From Streptomyces rimosus subsp. rimosus (lineage in GTDB: Bacteria > Actinomycetota > Actinomycetes > Streptomycetales > Streptomycetaceae), in the NCBI RefSeq assembly GCF_000720725.1, contig NZ_JOCQ01000041.1, forward strand, positions 1 through 64,000: a stretch of 64,000 nucleotides of DNA, in the 5' to 3' direction. Under the pieces are notes generated by a model. That model ran no database searches and was not told the origin of the DNA. It saw only the letters and a list, made by a program, of their open reading frames with translations. Positions within the stretch are counted from its first letter, which is position 1. Each line of letters starts with the position of its first letter. Made by a program: the position numbers and the translations under genes. This document shows positions 8,440 through 16,841 of this stretch, piece by piece.

Positions 8440-9481
8440 TCAGGCCGCAGTCTGTAGTGGTCTGCCGCCCCAGCGGATGCCTTTCTCGCGGCGGATGCGG
8501 GCACGTTCTCGGCGTTGTGCGGTGAGTACGTCGGGGTGGCGGGCGTTGGCATTGCGCCAGCGCAGGTAGCGGTGCAAGGCCCGGGTCTGCACCGTGTGGT
8601 TCGGATGTGGGCGGAGAGGTTGTCCAGGATGATGTAGATCGGGGCGCTGTCGGGTCGGGTGGTGCGGATCGACTTCAGTGCGGCCAGGCTGTTGGCAGTG
8701 CCTTTGCGGCGGCGGTTGACGCCCCACAGGGTGTCGTCGCCGACGGAGTAGCAGCCGTGGAAGTAGGTGACTCCGTGGGTGCGGCGGTAGGCCGCCGGCA
8801 GGCGGTCGGGCTTGCCCTGTTCAGCCCAGCAGGAGCCTGCGGTGGGGCGGATCCCGAGGGGACCGAACTCGTCGAAGGCGAAGACCCGGTCCGGGAAGCG
8901 TTCCAGTACCTGCTCGATACGGTCGAGCTTGGCGTCGCGTTCGGGGTCGGGGACTCCTTCCAGGTCTTGGTGCGCTGGAAGGAGATGCCGCGGCGCAGGA
9001 GCAGACACCGTAAGGCTTCACGGCCGATACGGATGACACGTCCGTGCCCGCGGCGCAGGTAGACGGCGAGTTTGCGGATCGACCAGCGGGTGAAGGGCTG
9101 GCCGAGCTTGGTGGGGCGGGTGGTGGCCGTCTGGATGACGAAGTCCTCGTCATCCGGGGTGAGCAGGCGGGGACGGCCTTCCGCCCATCGAGGGTCCAGG
9201 CAGGCCAGGCCGATCTCGTTGAACCGGTGGATCACCTCTCGCACCGGGTCCTCGTCGGCCTGGACCAGCTGGGCGATCACCGGAACGCGGTTTCCGCCGG
9301 CGGACGCCAGCAGCATCATCGCCCGGCGATAGCGCACCGAGCTGGTACTGCCCCGGCGCACGATCTGCTGCAGCTTCTGCCCTTCCTGATCGGTCAGTCT
9401 GCGCACCCGCACAGGCTCGGCCACCACACCTCCAGCGGTCGGAACAGACGTTGCCTCCCATCCAACCGCCCCAACCGCCAA
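8440..9481 (-). pseudogene. IS630-family transposase, frameshifted and internally deleted
   Basis: The N-terminal helix-turn-helix part is complete (RVRRLTDQEGQKLQQIVRRG, WAEGRPRLLTPDD, WSIRKLAVYLRRGHGRV). One C missing from a C-run near 8952 shifts the frame into DRIEQVLERFPDRVFAFDEF, which has the first catalytic Asp. YIILDNLSAH carries the second Asp. Directly after it about 35-40 residues usual for the family are missing, including the catalytic Glu, and the frame jumps at about 8605-8611 to HTVQTRALHRYLRWRNANAR and the normal C-terminus. Translation probably starts at a GTG near 9427. The DDE triad is incomplete, so the enzyme is dead. Confidence 0.8.
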
Positions 9482-9490
9482 ACCGGCGAA

Positions 9491-9511
9491 CCTTCTCGGT
9501 CACAGCACTAG
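9491..9511 (-). repeat. Right terminal inverted repeat of the IS630-type element
   Basis: Its reverse complement begins CTAGTGCTGTGACCG, the same 15 bases as the left end. It lies about 60-85 bases upstream of the transposase start, as expected for IS630. Confidence 0.7.
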
Positions 9512-9605
9512 CGCGAACGCCGGTGCAGGGGGCAGCGGCGGGAGGGACGTGCGAACGTGCCTTGGCCCTTGCGCCGGATGTGCCGCGTGTAGTCCGCTAC
9601 CCCGC

Positions 9606-11204
9606 ATGGTGAAAAGGAGAGTTGCCGCACTGATTGCCGTCCTGGTCACGGGTTCCCTTGTCACGGGCGCACCGCAGCCGCGCGCCGAGGCCGCCGAACC
9701 CGGCGGCACCGCGGCGCCCGCGGGCCCGGCCGCCGGACTCGGAGTCGATCTCGACACCGTGACGATCCCGGAGCTGCAGGACCGCATGGATGACGGTTCC
9801 CTCACGTCCTCGGCGCTGACCCGCGCCTACCTGCACCGCATCAAGACCGTCGACCCGAAGATCAACGCGGTGCTGCGGACCGATCCGACGGCCCTGCGCC
9901 AGGCCGCCGCCAGCGACGCCCGGCACCGGCGCGGCGACCCGCTGGGGCCGCTGGACGGCATCCCCGTCCTGCTCAAGGACAACGTGAACACCCGCGGCCT
10001 GCCCACCACGGCCGGCTCGCTCGCGCTCGCCGGCAGCCCGCCCGACGCCGACGCCGCCCTGGTGACCCGGCTGCGCGAGGCCGGCGCGGTGATCCTCGGC
10101 AAGACCAACCTGTCGGAGTGGGCCAACTTCCGCTCGACCAAGCCGACGTCGGGGTGGTCGGCGGTGGGCGGGCAGACCCGCAATCCGTACGTGCTGGACC
10201 GCAACCCGTGCGGGTCGTCCTCCGGTTCGGCCGCCGCGCTCGCCGCGTCGCTGTCGCAGGTGGCAATCGGCACCGAGACGGACGGCTCGGTCGTGTGCCC
10301 GGCCGGGATGAACGGGGTGGCCGGCCTCAAGCCCAGCCTCGGGGTGGTCAGCGGGGACGGCGTGGTGCCGATCTCCGCCGAGCAGGACACCGCGGGGCCG
10401 ATGGCCCGCAACGTGACCGATGTGGCGCTCACCCTCGCGGCGCTCAGCGGTGACGGTACGCGGCACGGACTTTCCCCGGCGGGTACGGACGAGGCGCGGC
10501 GCAACGGTGGCCTGCGTGGCAAGCGGATCGGGCTGTGGCGGTTGCCGGAGCTCGGCCCCGAGGTGGACGCCCTGATGACCCGTACGGCGGCGAAGCTGCG
10601 CGCGGCGGGAGCCCAGGTGGTCGAGGTGACACCCCCGTACCAGAAGCGCATCGCCGAGCTGGAGTTCCCGGCCCTGCTGAGCGAGTTCCACCGGGACATC
10701 GACGCCTACCTCGCCACCCGCAAGGGGCCCCGTGATCTGGCCGGGCTCATCGAGTTCACCCGGAGCCACCCGGCCGAGCAGACCTGCTTCCCCGGGCAGG
10801 AGCTGTTCGAGCAGGCGCTCGCCGCGCCGCCCACCACCGACCCGAAGTACCGCGCCATGCGCGCCGAGCTGAAGGACCTCTCCCGGCGGTCCATCGACGA
10901 GACCCTGGCCGCCCACCGGCTGGACGCCATCGCCGCGCCGACGAACCCGCCCGCCTGGACGACCGACTGCGCACGGGGCGACAACGACGTGATCCCGTCC
11001 TCCACGCCCGCGGCCGTGGCGGGTTACCCGTCGCTGTCGGTGCCCGCCGGGTCCGTGGGCGAACTGCCCGTCGGTGTGCTCCTGACGGCCGGGAACCACC
11101 AGGACGGCAAGCTGCTGTCGCTGGGGGCCGCGGTGGAACACCGGCTGGACGCCTGGAAGGCGCCGCGCTACCTGCCGACGATCGGGGGCGGCGGCGGACG
11201 GTGA
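9606..11204 (+). CDS. Secreted amidase of the amidase-signature family
   Basis: The 532-residue protein starts MVKRRVAALIAVLVTGSLVT, a clear Sec signal peptide ending near AEA (residues 28-30), so I prefer ATG 9606 over an in-frame ATG at 9549. The amidase-signature catalytic triad is visible: Lys in LDGIPVLLKDNVNT, the cis-Ser in the Gly-Ser-rich loop and the nucleophilic Ser after GTETDGSVVCPAG (CGSSSGSAAAL precedes it). Family members hydrolyse amides of diverse acids. Substrate cannot be read from sequence. It stands alone, followed by a strong terminator, and is probably a housekeeping extracellular enzyme rather than part of the adjacent biosynthetic operon. Confidence 0.88.
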   Translation: MVKRRVAALIAVLVTGSLVTGAPQPRAEAAEPGGTAAPAGPAAGLGVDLDTVTIPELQDRMDDGSLTSSALTRAYLHRIKTVDPKINAVLRTDPTALRQAAASDARHRRGDPLGPLDGIPVLLKDNVNTRGLPTTAGSLALAGSPPDADAALVTRLREAGAVILGKTNLSEWANFRSTKPTSGWSAVGGQTRNPYVLDRNPCGSSSGSAAALAASLSQVAIGTETDGSVVCPAGMNGVAGLKPSLGVVSGDGVVPISAEQDTAGPMARNVTDVALTLAALSGDGTRHGLSPAGTDEARRNGGLRGKRIGLWRLPELGPEVDALMTRTAAKLRAAGAQVVEVTPPYQKRIAELEFPALLSEFHRDIDAYLATRKGPRDLAGLIEFTRSHPAEQTCFPGQELFEQALAAPPTTDPKYRAMRAELKDLSRRSIDETLAAHRLDAIAAPTNPPAWTTDCARGDNDVIPSSTPAAVAGYPSLSVPAGSVGELPVGVLLTAGNHQDGKLLSLGAAVEHRLDAWKAPRYLPTIGGGGGR

Positions 11205-11235
11205 ACCGGCCGCCGCTGACCGCGCACTGAGCTCC

Positions 11236-11272
11236 ACGGGCGTGCCCGCCGCACCTCGGCGGGCACGCCCGT
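11236..11272. terminator. Perfect 16-bp hairpin terminator after the amidase gene
   Basis: ACGGGCGTGCCCGCCG (11236-11251) pairs fully with 11257-11272 across a CACCT loop. It separates the amidase from the biosynthetic operon. Confidence 0.85.
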
Positions 11273-11327
11273 CCCGTCCGGTCAGCTCCCGGCAGGGCCG
11301 GGGGACAGGCGCCACACGGCCCCGCCC

Positions 11328-11360
11328 CGCACGCCGACCGGTTGCGCACGCCGACCGGTT
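11328..11360 (+). repeat. Direct repeat of 16 bp upstream of the biosynthetic operon
   Basis: CGCACGCCGACCGGTT occurs at 11328-11343 and again at 11345-11360, followed by a partial third copy. The 17-base period and position upstream of a regulated operon make a protein-binding site possible. Confidence 0.5.
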
Positions 11361-11383
11361 CCGCCCGCCGACGGCCCGCCGTT

Positions 11384-11443
11384 CTGACCTAACTGACCTT
11401 ACTGACCTCCGCTGACCCTTCATTAACACCCGGCTCTCGACTG
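11384..11443 (+). promoter_or_regulatory. CTGACCT direct-repeat array and StrR-like half-site before the operon
   Basis: Four copies of CTGACC(T/C) lie at 11384, 11393, 11402 and 11412, a 9-10 base period. Then TCGACTG at 11437-11443 matches half of the StrR-family operator (GTTCGACTG with an inverted partner 11 bases away), but no clear second half is seen. These elements sit 50-110 bases upstream of the first gene, so they are good candidates for pathway control by the StrR-like gene downstream. Confidence 0.4.
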
Positions 11444-11493
11444 TCATGGAAGCGGCAACCGACCGCTGTGCCCGAGACCAGCTGGGGGATCTG

Positions 11494-12756
11494 ATGGACC
11501 GGAGCTATGTCGTGCCCTGGGGAAAGCGGGGCAGCATCTTGGCCGAGGCCGAGGTGTCCGTACTGAAGGAACTCATCCACGAGGACACGCCGCTGTCGAT
11601 GGGCAGCCGGCGGGAACGCTTCGAGCGCTCCTTCGCCGAAACGGTCGGCAGCAAGCACGCGATCTCCGTCACCAGCGGAACGGTGGCCCTGGAACTGGCC
11701 ATCCGCATGCTCGACCTGGAACCCGGCGACGAGGTGATCGCCACTCCGCAGACCTATCAGGCGACCGTGCAGCCGCTGCTCGACTACGACGTACGGGTAC
11801 GGTTCTGCGACGTCGACCCGGACACCCTCAACATCGACGCGTCCGCCGTCGAGGCGCTGGTCACCCCGCGCACCAAGGCCCTGCTGCTGGTGCACTACGG
11901 CGGCTGCCCGGCCGAGATGGACGCGATCATGGCGCTGGCCCGGCGGTACGGCTTCCTCGTCCTGGAGGACTGCGCGCACGCGCTGGGGGCCCGTTACCGG
12001 GGGCGGGTCCCCGGGGCCCTGGCCGACATCGCCACGTTCAGCTTCCAGAACGCCAAGAACATCACCACCCTCGGCGAGGGCGGCATGGTCACCTGCGACC
12101 GGGACGACTGGGCCGTACGGCTGGACCGGCTGCGCTCCAACGACATCGACGCCGAGATCGTGCGGTCCGACCTGAGCGACACGGTCGAGCCGATCGTCCT
12201 GCCGTGGATGAAGTACGCCACGCCCGTCTACAGCGACTCCGTACGGCGGCTGCGCCGGGCCGGTACGAACGCGACGATGTCGGAGGCCGCCGCGGCCGTC
12301 GGACAGGTCCAGCTCGGCCGGCTGGCGGCCACCGGCGCCACCCGGCGCGCGATCGCCGCCCGGCTGGACGAGGTGATCTCCCGCTACCCGTTCGTGCGGG
12401 CCCAGTCGGCGCCCGCGCACAGCGAGCACGCGTACCACCTGTACACCTGCTTCGCCGACCGCCAGGAACTGCGCGACCAGCTCGTACTGGGTCTCGACCG
12501 CAGGGGAGTCGAGATCCAGCTGCGCTACTTCCCGCAGCACCTGCTGCCCGAGTGGCGCCACCGCGGCCACCTGCGCGGCGAGTGCCCGGTCGCCGAACGC
12601 CTGTGGTTCGACCAGCACCTCAACCTGCCGTGCCACCCCCGGCTCACGCCCTCCCAGGTGGACTACCTCGTCGACGCGCTGGACGAGTCGCTGGCCGAGC
12701 TGAACGGCGGAGCCCCGGCACCGCTGGCGTCCGCCGTCGCGGACCTCGGCCGGTAG
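11494..12756 (+). CDS. DegT/DnrJ/EryC1/StrS-family aminotransferase, candidate lysine 2-aminotransferase
   Basis: The 420-residue PLP enzyme starts best at ATG 11494 (GGGGGA 4-9 bases upstream) rather than 11446. Fold type I motifs are present: ITVTSGTVALELAIR-type cofactor loop (SVTSGTVALELAIRMLDLEP), the Asp-Cys pair in LVLEDCAHALGARYRG, and the Schiff-base Lys in FSFQNAKNITTLGEGG. This family aminates sugars or makes aminocyclitols and 3-amino-5-hydroxybenzoate, but it also includes enzymes acting on free amino acids. A NikD-like oxidase four genes later needs an L-lysine 2-aminotransferase to supply piperideine-2-carboxylate, and this is the only aminotransferase in the operon. That role is inference; a sugar or AHBA role is less likely because no other genes of those pathways are present. 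Confidence 0.8.
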   Translation: MDRSYVVPWGKRGSILAEAEVSVLKELIHEDTPLSMGSRRERFERSFAETVGSKHAISVTSGTVALELAIRMLDLEPGDEVIATPQTYQATVQPLLDYDVRVRFCDVDPDTLNIDASAVEALVTPRTKALLLVHYGGCPAEMDAIMALARRYGFLVLEDCAHALGARYRGRVPGALADIATFSFQNAKNITTLGEGGMVTCDRDDWAVRLDRLRSNDIDAEIVRSDLSDTVEPIVLPWMKYATPVYSDSVRRLRRAGTNATMSEAAAAVGQVQLGRLAATGATRRAIAARLDEVISRYPFVRAQSAPAHSEHAYHLYTCFADRQELRDQLVLGLDRRGVEIQLRYFPQHLLPEWRHRGHLRGECPVAERLWFDQHLNLPCHPRLTPSQVDYLVDALDESLAELNGGAPAPLASAVADLGR

Positions 12757-12795
12757 CGGCGGGGAGCGCGAGGGGGGAAGGAAGAGAGACGACCG

Positions 12796-13935
12796 ATGCC
12801 CTGGGAACCCTGGGAAGAGGCACTGCCGGGCGGGCCGCTGCCCGGCTCCGCTGCCGGACCGGTGACCGGGTGCGTGTCCGAGTCTGTATCCGAGCTCGTG
12901 TCCGGGTCCGGGCCGGTGGACGACGAGGTGCGCACCCACCTGCCGGCACCACCCCCGGCCTGGCGCGAGCCGGTGACCGTGCGCATCAGCGCGCTGGACC
13001 TGTCGGGCTCGCCCCGGCTCGCGGGCTGCGACGTGGCACACGTACGGGCGCTCGCCGAGGCGGACCCGGCTGGCCTGCCGCCGATCTTCGTGCACCGCGC
13101 CACGATGCGGGTCCTCGACGGCGCCCACCGGGTCCGGGCGATGATCCTGCGCGGCGGGTCCGAGATCAGCGCCGAACTCTTCCGCGGTACGGAGAACGAG
13201 GGGTTCGTGCACGCCGTACGGACCAACGCCGCACACGGGCTGCCGCTGACCACGGCGGACCGCAAGGCCGCGGCCCGGCGCATCCTGCGGGACTTCCCGT
13301 ACTGCTCGGACCGGTCGCTGGCCGAGGTCGCCGGGCTGTCCGCGAAGACCATCGCCGGGCTGCGCCGGCGTTCGAGCGCGGACGGTCCGCGGTTGAACAC
13401 CGCGCGGCTCGGACGGGACGGCCGGGTGCGCCCGGCCAGTGCGGCCGAGGGGCGGCTGCGCGCCGGGCGGATCCTCCGCGAGGACCCCACGGCGTCCTTG
13501 CGGCAGGTCGCCCAGCGGGCGGGCATCTCCCTGGGCACCGCGCAGGACGTCAGCCGGCGCCTGCGCAACGGCCGGGACCTGCTGCCCGTACAGCAGAGCG
13601 AGGCTGCCGCGGCCGTCCGGCGGATCGAGGTGCACAGCCGCACCGCGGACAGCGCGGCGCCCACCGGTGCCGCCCACCGGCGCGGCACCCCGCACGAAGT
13701 CCCCCTGGAGCGGCTGCCGTTCCTGCGGCAGGACGTCGCACTGCGGTCCACGAACACCGGCCGGGCCCTGCTGCGGCTGCTGATCGCCCAGGAGGCCGTG
13801 CTCGCCGACGGCGACCGGCTGGCCGCCGAGGTCCCGCCGCACTGCCTCCCGGCCCTGGCGGAGACGGCCCGTGCCTGCGGGCGGCTGTGGGCGGAGTTCG
13901 CCGAGAGCCTGGCCCGCCGCGAACAGGCGGAGTGA
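12796..13935 (+). CDS. StrR/ParB-like pathway-specific transcriptional activator
   Basis: The 379-residue protein has a ParB/Sulfiredoxin-like N-terminal domain (about residues 55-150; GLPPIFVHRATMRVLDGAHR and FRGTENEGFVHAVRTNAAHG). A central helix-turn-helix region follows (ILRDFPYCSDRSLAEVAGLS and a second repeat QRAGISLGTAQDVSRRLRN). This is the build of StrR, NovG and glycopeptide activators such as Bbr, which bind inverted GTTCGACTG sites and turn on their own cluster. It lies 39 bases after the aminotransferase, same strand, with GAAGGAAGAGAG as ribosome site. A half-site resembling the StrR operator lies upstream of the operon (11437). Confidence 0.85.
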   Translation: MPWEPWEEALPGGPLPGSAAGPVTGCVSESVSELVSGSGPVDDEVRTHLPAPPPAWREPVTVRISALDLSGSPRLAGCDVAHVRALAEADPAGLPPIFVHRATMRVLDGAHRVRAMILRGGSEISAELFRGTENEGFVHAVRTNAAHGLPLTTADRKAAARRILRDFPYCSDRSLAEVAGLSAKTIAGLRRRSSADGPRLNTARLGRDGRVRPASAAEGRLRAGRILREDPTASLRQVAQRAGISLGTAQDVSRRLRNGRDLLPVQQSEAAAAVRRIEVHSRTADSAAPTGAAHRRGTPHEVPLERLPFLRQDVALRSTNTGRALLRLLIAQEAVLADGDRLAAEVPPHCLPALAETARACGRLWAEFAESLARREQAE

Positions 13936-14045
13936 CGGGGCGGTACGGCGCGGGAGCGCGTACGGCGTGGCACCGGGGCGCCGGTCCGGCGGACGGCACC
14001 TGCCCGGCCGCCCCATGGAAATCGAAGGCAGCGAAGGAGTCGGTT

Positions 14046-14285
14046 GTGTCCATGAACGATGTCCTGCGGGCCCTGTCGGACATAGGGCTGGACGCGGCCC
14101 TGCTCGACGAGGCGGGCCCGGACGCCAGACTGCGCGCCGAACTGGGGCTGGACTCCGTCGAGACGACGGACCTCCAGCTCGAACTGAAGAAGCGGTTCGG
14201 CGTGGAGATCGACCTGTGGGACCAGGAGGACTACACGCTCGCCCAGCTGGCCGAGCGCATCGCCCCCGCCGGGAGCCCGTCATGA
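14046..14285 (+). CDS. Free-standing acyl carrier protein
   Basis: A 79-residue protein starting at GTG 14046 (AAGGAG 6-12 bases upstream; ATG 14052 is an alternative). The phosphopantetheine site is LGLDSVETTDLQLELKKRFG with Ser37. The stop overlaps the start of the AMP-ligase (ATGA), so carrier and ligase are made together. The expected role is to carry the activated aryl acid to the PKS. The length and DSVE motif fit discrete starter-unit carriers better than fatty-acid ACP. Confidence 0.9.
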   Translation: MSMNDVLRALSDIGLDAALLDEAGPDARLRAELGLDSVETTDLQLELKKRFGVEIDLWDQEDYTLAQLAERIAPAGSPS

Positions 14286-15991
14286 CGATCACGGAGCCGG
14301 CCGGCGCCCGCACCCCGCTCGACCCGATGGTCCCCGCCATCGACCCCGAACGCGCTGCCCGCTACCGCGCCACGGGCGTGTGGACGGACGAACGCGTCGG
14401 CGCCCGGATCGCCGAGCGCTGCCGCACCGCCCCCGGCCGCTGCGCCGTGGTCGACGGCGAGCGCCGCACGACGTACGGGGAACTCGGCCACGCCGTACGG
14501 GCCGCGGCCGGACGGCTGCGCGGGCTCGGCATCGGGCCCGGCGACCGGGTGGGCGTGCAGCTGTCCAACAGCACCGAATACGTCGTGCTGGTGCTCGCCC
14601 TGCTGGAGATCGGCGCCCCGCCGGTCCTCATCCTCCCGGCGTTCCGCGCCCACGAACTCGACCACATCGTCTCCGTCACCCGCCCGGTGGCGCTCGCCGT
14701 CGAACGCGGCAACCGCAGGTCCGACGCGCTCACCACCGCCCGCGACCTCGCCGCCCGGCACCCGGGCCTGCGCCATCTGCTGGTCCGCGGCGCGGATCCG
14801 GGCGACGCCGCCGCGGACGGCACGCTGGTGGACCTCGCGGAGCTGTGCCGCCCGGAGCCCGGCGCGAGCGGCCCGGTGCCGCCCCCGCCCGAAGTGCCCG
14901 GCGCCGCGCCCCACGACGCCGCCGTCTTCCTGCTCTCCAGCGGCACCACCGGCCTGCCCAAGGCCATCGCCCGCACCCACGAGGGCTACGGCTACATGAT
15001 CCGTACGGCGACGGTCCTCGCCGGGGTCACCGAACGCACCGTCAACCTCGTCGTGATGCCCGCCGAACACGGCTTCGTCATGAACTGCCCCGGCCTGCTC
15101 GGCACCCTGTCCGCGGGCGGCACGGCCGTCCTGACCACGCCCGCCAGCGCCCGGCACGCCCTGGAGCTGATCGAACGCGAGCGGGTCACCCACAGCACCC
15201 TGGTGCCGACGCTGGCCCTCCAGTGGACCGCCGCGGCCCGCGAGCGGACCTACGACCTGTCGAGCCTGGAAGTGATCCAGGTGGGCGGCGCGCGGCCGTC
15301 CGCCGACATGGCCGCGGACCTGCGCGAGGTCCTGGGCGCCACGGTCCAGCAGTGCTACGGGATGAGCGAGGGCCTGCTCTGCTACACCCGCCTGGACGAC
15401 CCGGTGGCGACGGCCGACGGCACGCAGGGCGCCCCCGCGTCCCCGCTCGACGAGGTCCGGGTCGTGAACGCGGACGGCGCCGAGGTGGCGGCCGGGGAGA
15501 TGGGGGAACTGCTGACCCGCGGCCCGTACACCGTCGCCGGCTACTACCGCAACGCCGACGCCACGGCCTCCTCCTTCACCCCGGACGGCTTCTACCGCAC
15601 CGGCGACCTGGTCCGCCTCGACGCGCGGGGCAATGTCCTGGTCGAGGGCAGGGTGCGGGACGTCATCAACCGCGGCGGCGAGAAGATCTCCGCCGAGGAA
15701 CTGGAGCAGATCGCCCGGCAGCACCCGGACATCGCCGACGTGGCCGGTGTCGCCATGCCGCATCCGCTGTACGGCGAGGCGGTCTGCCTCTATGCGGTGC
15801 CCGAGGCGGGCGCGGGGGAGGAGCTGGACCTGCGCGCGGTACGGCGGTTCCTGGAGGAGCGCGGGCTGGCCCGCTACAAGTTCCCCGAACGGCTGGAGAC
15901 CGTGGCCGCGCTGCCGCTGACCGGCATCGGGAAGATCGACAAGGCCGCGCTGCGCAAGGACATCGCCGCCCGGGTCGCCGCCGGGACGTGA
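14282..15991 (+). CDS. Aryl-acid AMP ligase, EntE/SnbA-like (candidate picolinate activation)
   Basis: The 569-residue ligase has the ANL motifs SSGTTGLPKAIARTHEGYGY (A3), QQCYGMSEGLLCYTRLDDP (A5), YRTGDLVRLDARGN (A7/A8) and PLTGIGKIDKAAL with the catalytic Lys (A10). QVGGARPSADMAADLREVLG and the TRLDD stretch are hallmarks of the 2,3-dihydroxybenzoate/salicylate/3-hydroxypicolinate ligase group. Such enzymes adenylate a free aromatic acid and load it onto a carrier, here the overlapping ACP. Because the same operon has a NikD-like oxidase, picolinate or a hydroxypicolinate is the likeliest substrate, as in streptogramin B, pyridomycin and bipyridine pathways. Other aryl acids cannot be excluded. 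Confidence 0.88.
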   Translation: MTITEPAGARTPLDPMVPAIDPERAARYRATGVWTDERVGARIAERCRTAPGRCAVVDGERRTTYGELGHAVRAAAGRLRGLGIGPGDRVGVQLSNSTEYVVLVLALLEIGAPPVLILPAFRAHELDHIVSVTRPVALAVERGNRRSDALTTARDLAARHPGLRHLLVRGADPGDAAADGTLVDLAELCRPEPGASGPVPPPPEVPGAAPHDAAVFLLSSGTTGLPKAIARTHEGYGYMIRTATVLAGVTERTVNLVVMPAEHGFVMNCPGLLGTLSAGGTAVLTTPASARHALELIERERVTHSTLVPTLALQWTAAARERTYDLSSLEVIQVGGARPSADMAADLREVLGATVQQCYGMSEGLLCYTRLDDPVATADGTQGAPASPLDEVRVVNADGAEVAAGEMGELLTRGPYTVAGYYRNADATASSFTPDGFYRTGDLVRLDARGNVLVEGRVRDVINRGGEKISAEELEQIARQHPDIADVAGVAMPHPLYGEAVCLYAVPEAGAGEELDLRAVRRFLEERGLARYKFPERLETVAALPLTGIGKIDKAALRKDIAARVAAGT

Positions 15992-16061
15992 CCCCCCACC
16001 GCGCCGCCGGCCCGGTCCGCCCCCACCCCCTCACCCCACCACCGCAAGGAGCACGCACGCG

Positions 16062-16829
16062 ATGAGCGACACGGCCCGCTCCGCCTGGGTCAAACGCCTC
16101 CCCGGCGCCGAGCCCGCCGCCCACCACCTGGTCTGCTTCCCGCACGCGGGCGGCGGCGCCTCCTTCTTCCGGCCGTGGCGGGACACGCTGCCGCCCGCCA
16201 CGGAACTGCTGGTGATCCAGTACCCCGGCCGCGAGGACCGGCTTCAGGAGCCCTTCGCCGAGACCGTGGAGGAGGTCGTGGAGGGCGTCTCGGCGCAGCT
16301 GACCACCGAACTCGGCGGCGGCCCGGTCACCTTCTTCGGGCACAGCATGGGCGCCCTGATCGCCTACGAAGTGGCCCGCCACTGGGAGCGGCTGGGCCTG
16401 CCGGGACCGGAGCGGCTGGTCGTCTCCGGCCAGTACGCGCCCGGCGAGCTGCCGCCCCAGGACGTCCACGAGCGGGACGACGACGGCGTCCTGGACGTGG
16501 TGGAGCGACTGGGCGGCGCCGCCTCCGACATCCGCCGCAGCCCCGAACTCAAGGCTTTCGTCGCCGCGTTGACGCGCGCGGACTATGCGGTGCTGGACGG
16601 CTACGAGCCCTTCGACGGCGAGCCCGTCACCGCCGCGCTGACCGCCTTGTGCGGACGCGACGACCCGGCGGTCTCGCCGCAGGACGTCGCCCGCTGGCGC
16701 GACTTCACCACCGGCCCCTTCGAGCAGTTGCACTTCCCCGGTGGTCACTTCTACCTCCGGGACGGCCGGCAGGCCGTGATCTCCGCGCTCGTCGGAGCGC
16801 TTCCGCACGCCACCGGGCAGTACACCTAA
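16062..16829 (+). CDS. Type II (editing) thioesterase
   Basis: The 255-residue alpha/beta-hydrolase shows HLVCFPHAGGGASFFRPW, QYPGREDRLQEPF, the nucleophile motif FFGHSMGALIAYEV (Ser95) and GGHFYLRD with the catalytic His, all typical of RifR/GrsT thioesterases. These remove stalled or wrong acyl groups from carrier domains of PKS and NRPS. It is a discrete protein in the middle of the operon, 70 bases after the ligase and 12 before the oxidase, so it most likely proofreads the ACP or the KS-AT-PCP protein. Confidence 0.92.
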   Translation: MSDTARSAWVKRLPGAEPAAHHLVCFPHAGGGASFFRPWRDTLPPATELLVIQYPGREDRLQEPFAETVEEVVEGVSAQLTTELGGGPVTFFGHSMGALIAYEVARHWERLGLPGPERLVVSGQYAPGELPPQDVHERDDDGVLDVVERLGGAASDIRRSPELKAFVAALTRADYAVLDGYEPFDGEPVTAALTALCGRDDPAVSPQDVARWRDFTTGPFEQLHFPGGHFYLRDGRQAVISALVGALPHATGQYT

Positions 16830-16841
16830 GGAGCTGTGTCC

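Larger units (their letters stand above)
7621..9511. mobile_element. Defective IS630-family element with a passenger gene
   Basis: The element is bounded by inverted repeats of about 21 bp (7621-7641 and 9491-9511; 19 of 21 positions match) that begin CTAG, consistent with a TA target duplication as used by IS630 elements. It contains a leftward IS630 transposase with two lesions and, unusually, about 800 bases between the transposase end and the left repeat that hold a four-helix membrane protein gene and a chromosomal-type hairpin. Either a passenger was captured or the left repeat belongs to another copy. With its transposase broken the element can move only if helped in trans. Confidence 0.65.

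Noticed and set aside
7621..9511. Composite transposon carrying a resistance gene
   Set aside because: Only one transposase and one pair of ends are present, and the passenger has no resistance signature.
11446..11493. Upstream ATG start for the aminotransferase
   Set aside because: No ribosome site, and ATG 11494 has GGGGGA at proper distance and begins with a family-like N-terminus.
11389..14340. Antisense frame of 983 codons over the aminotransferase and regulator
   Set aside because: Composition is Arg/Gly/Pro noise and both plus-strand genes have clear motifs and ribosome sites.
11494..15991. Reading the operon as an AHBA/ansamycin or aminosugar pathway because of the DegT enzyme and StrR-like regulator
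   Set aside because: No shikimate-type AHBA genes, dehydratases or glycosyltransferases are present, and the ligase and NikD-like oxidase fit a picolinate route better.
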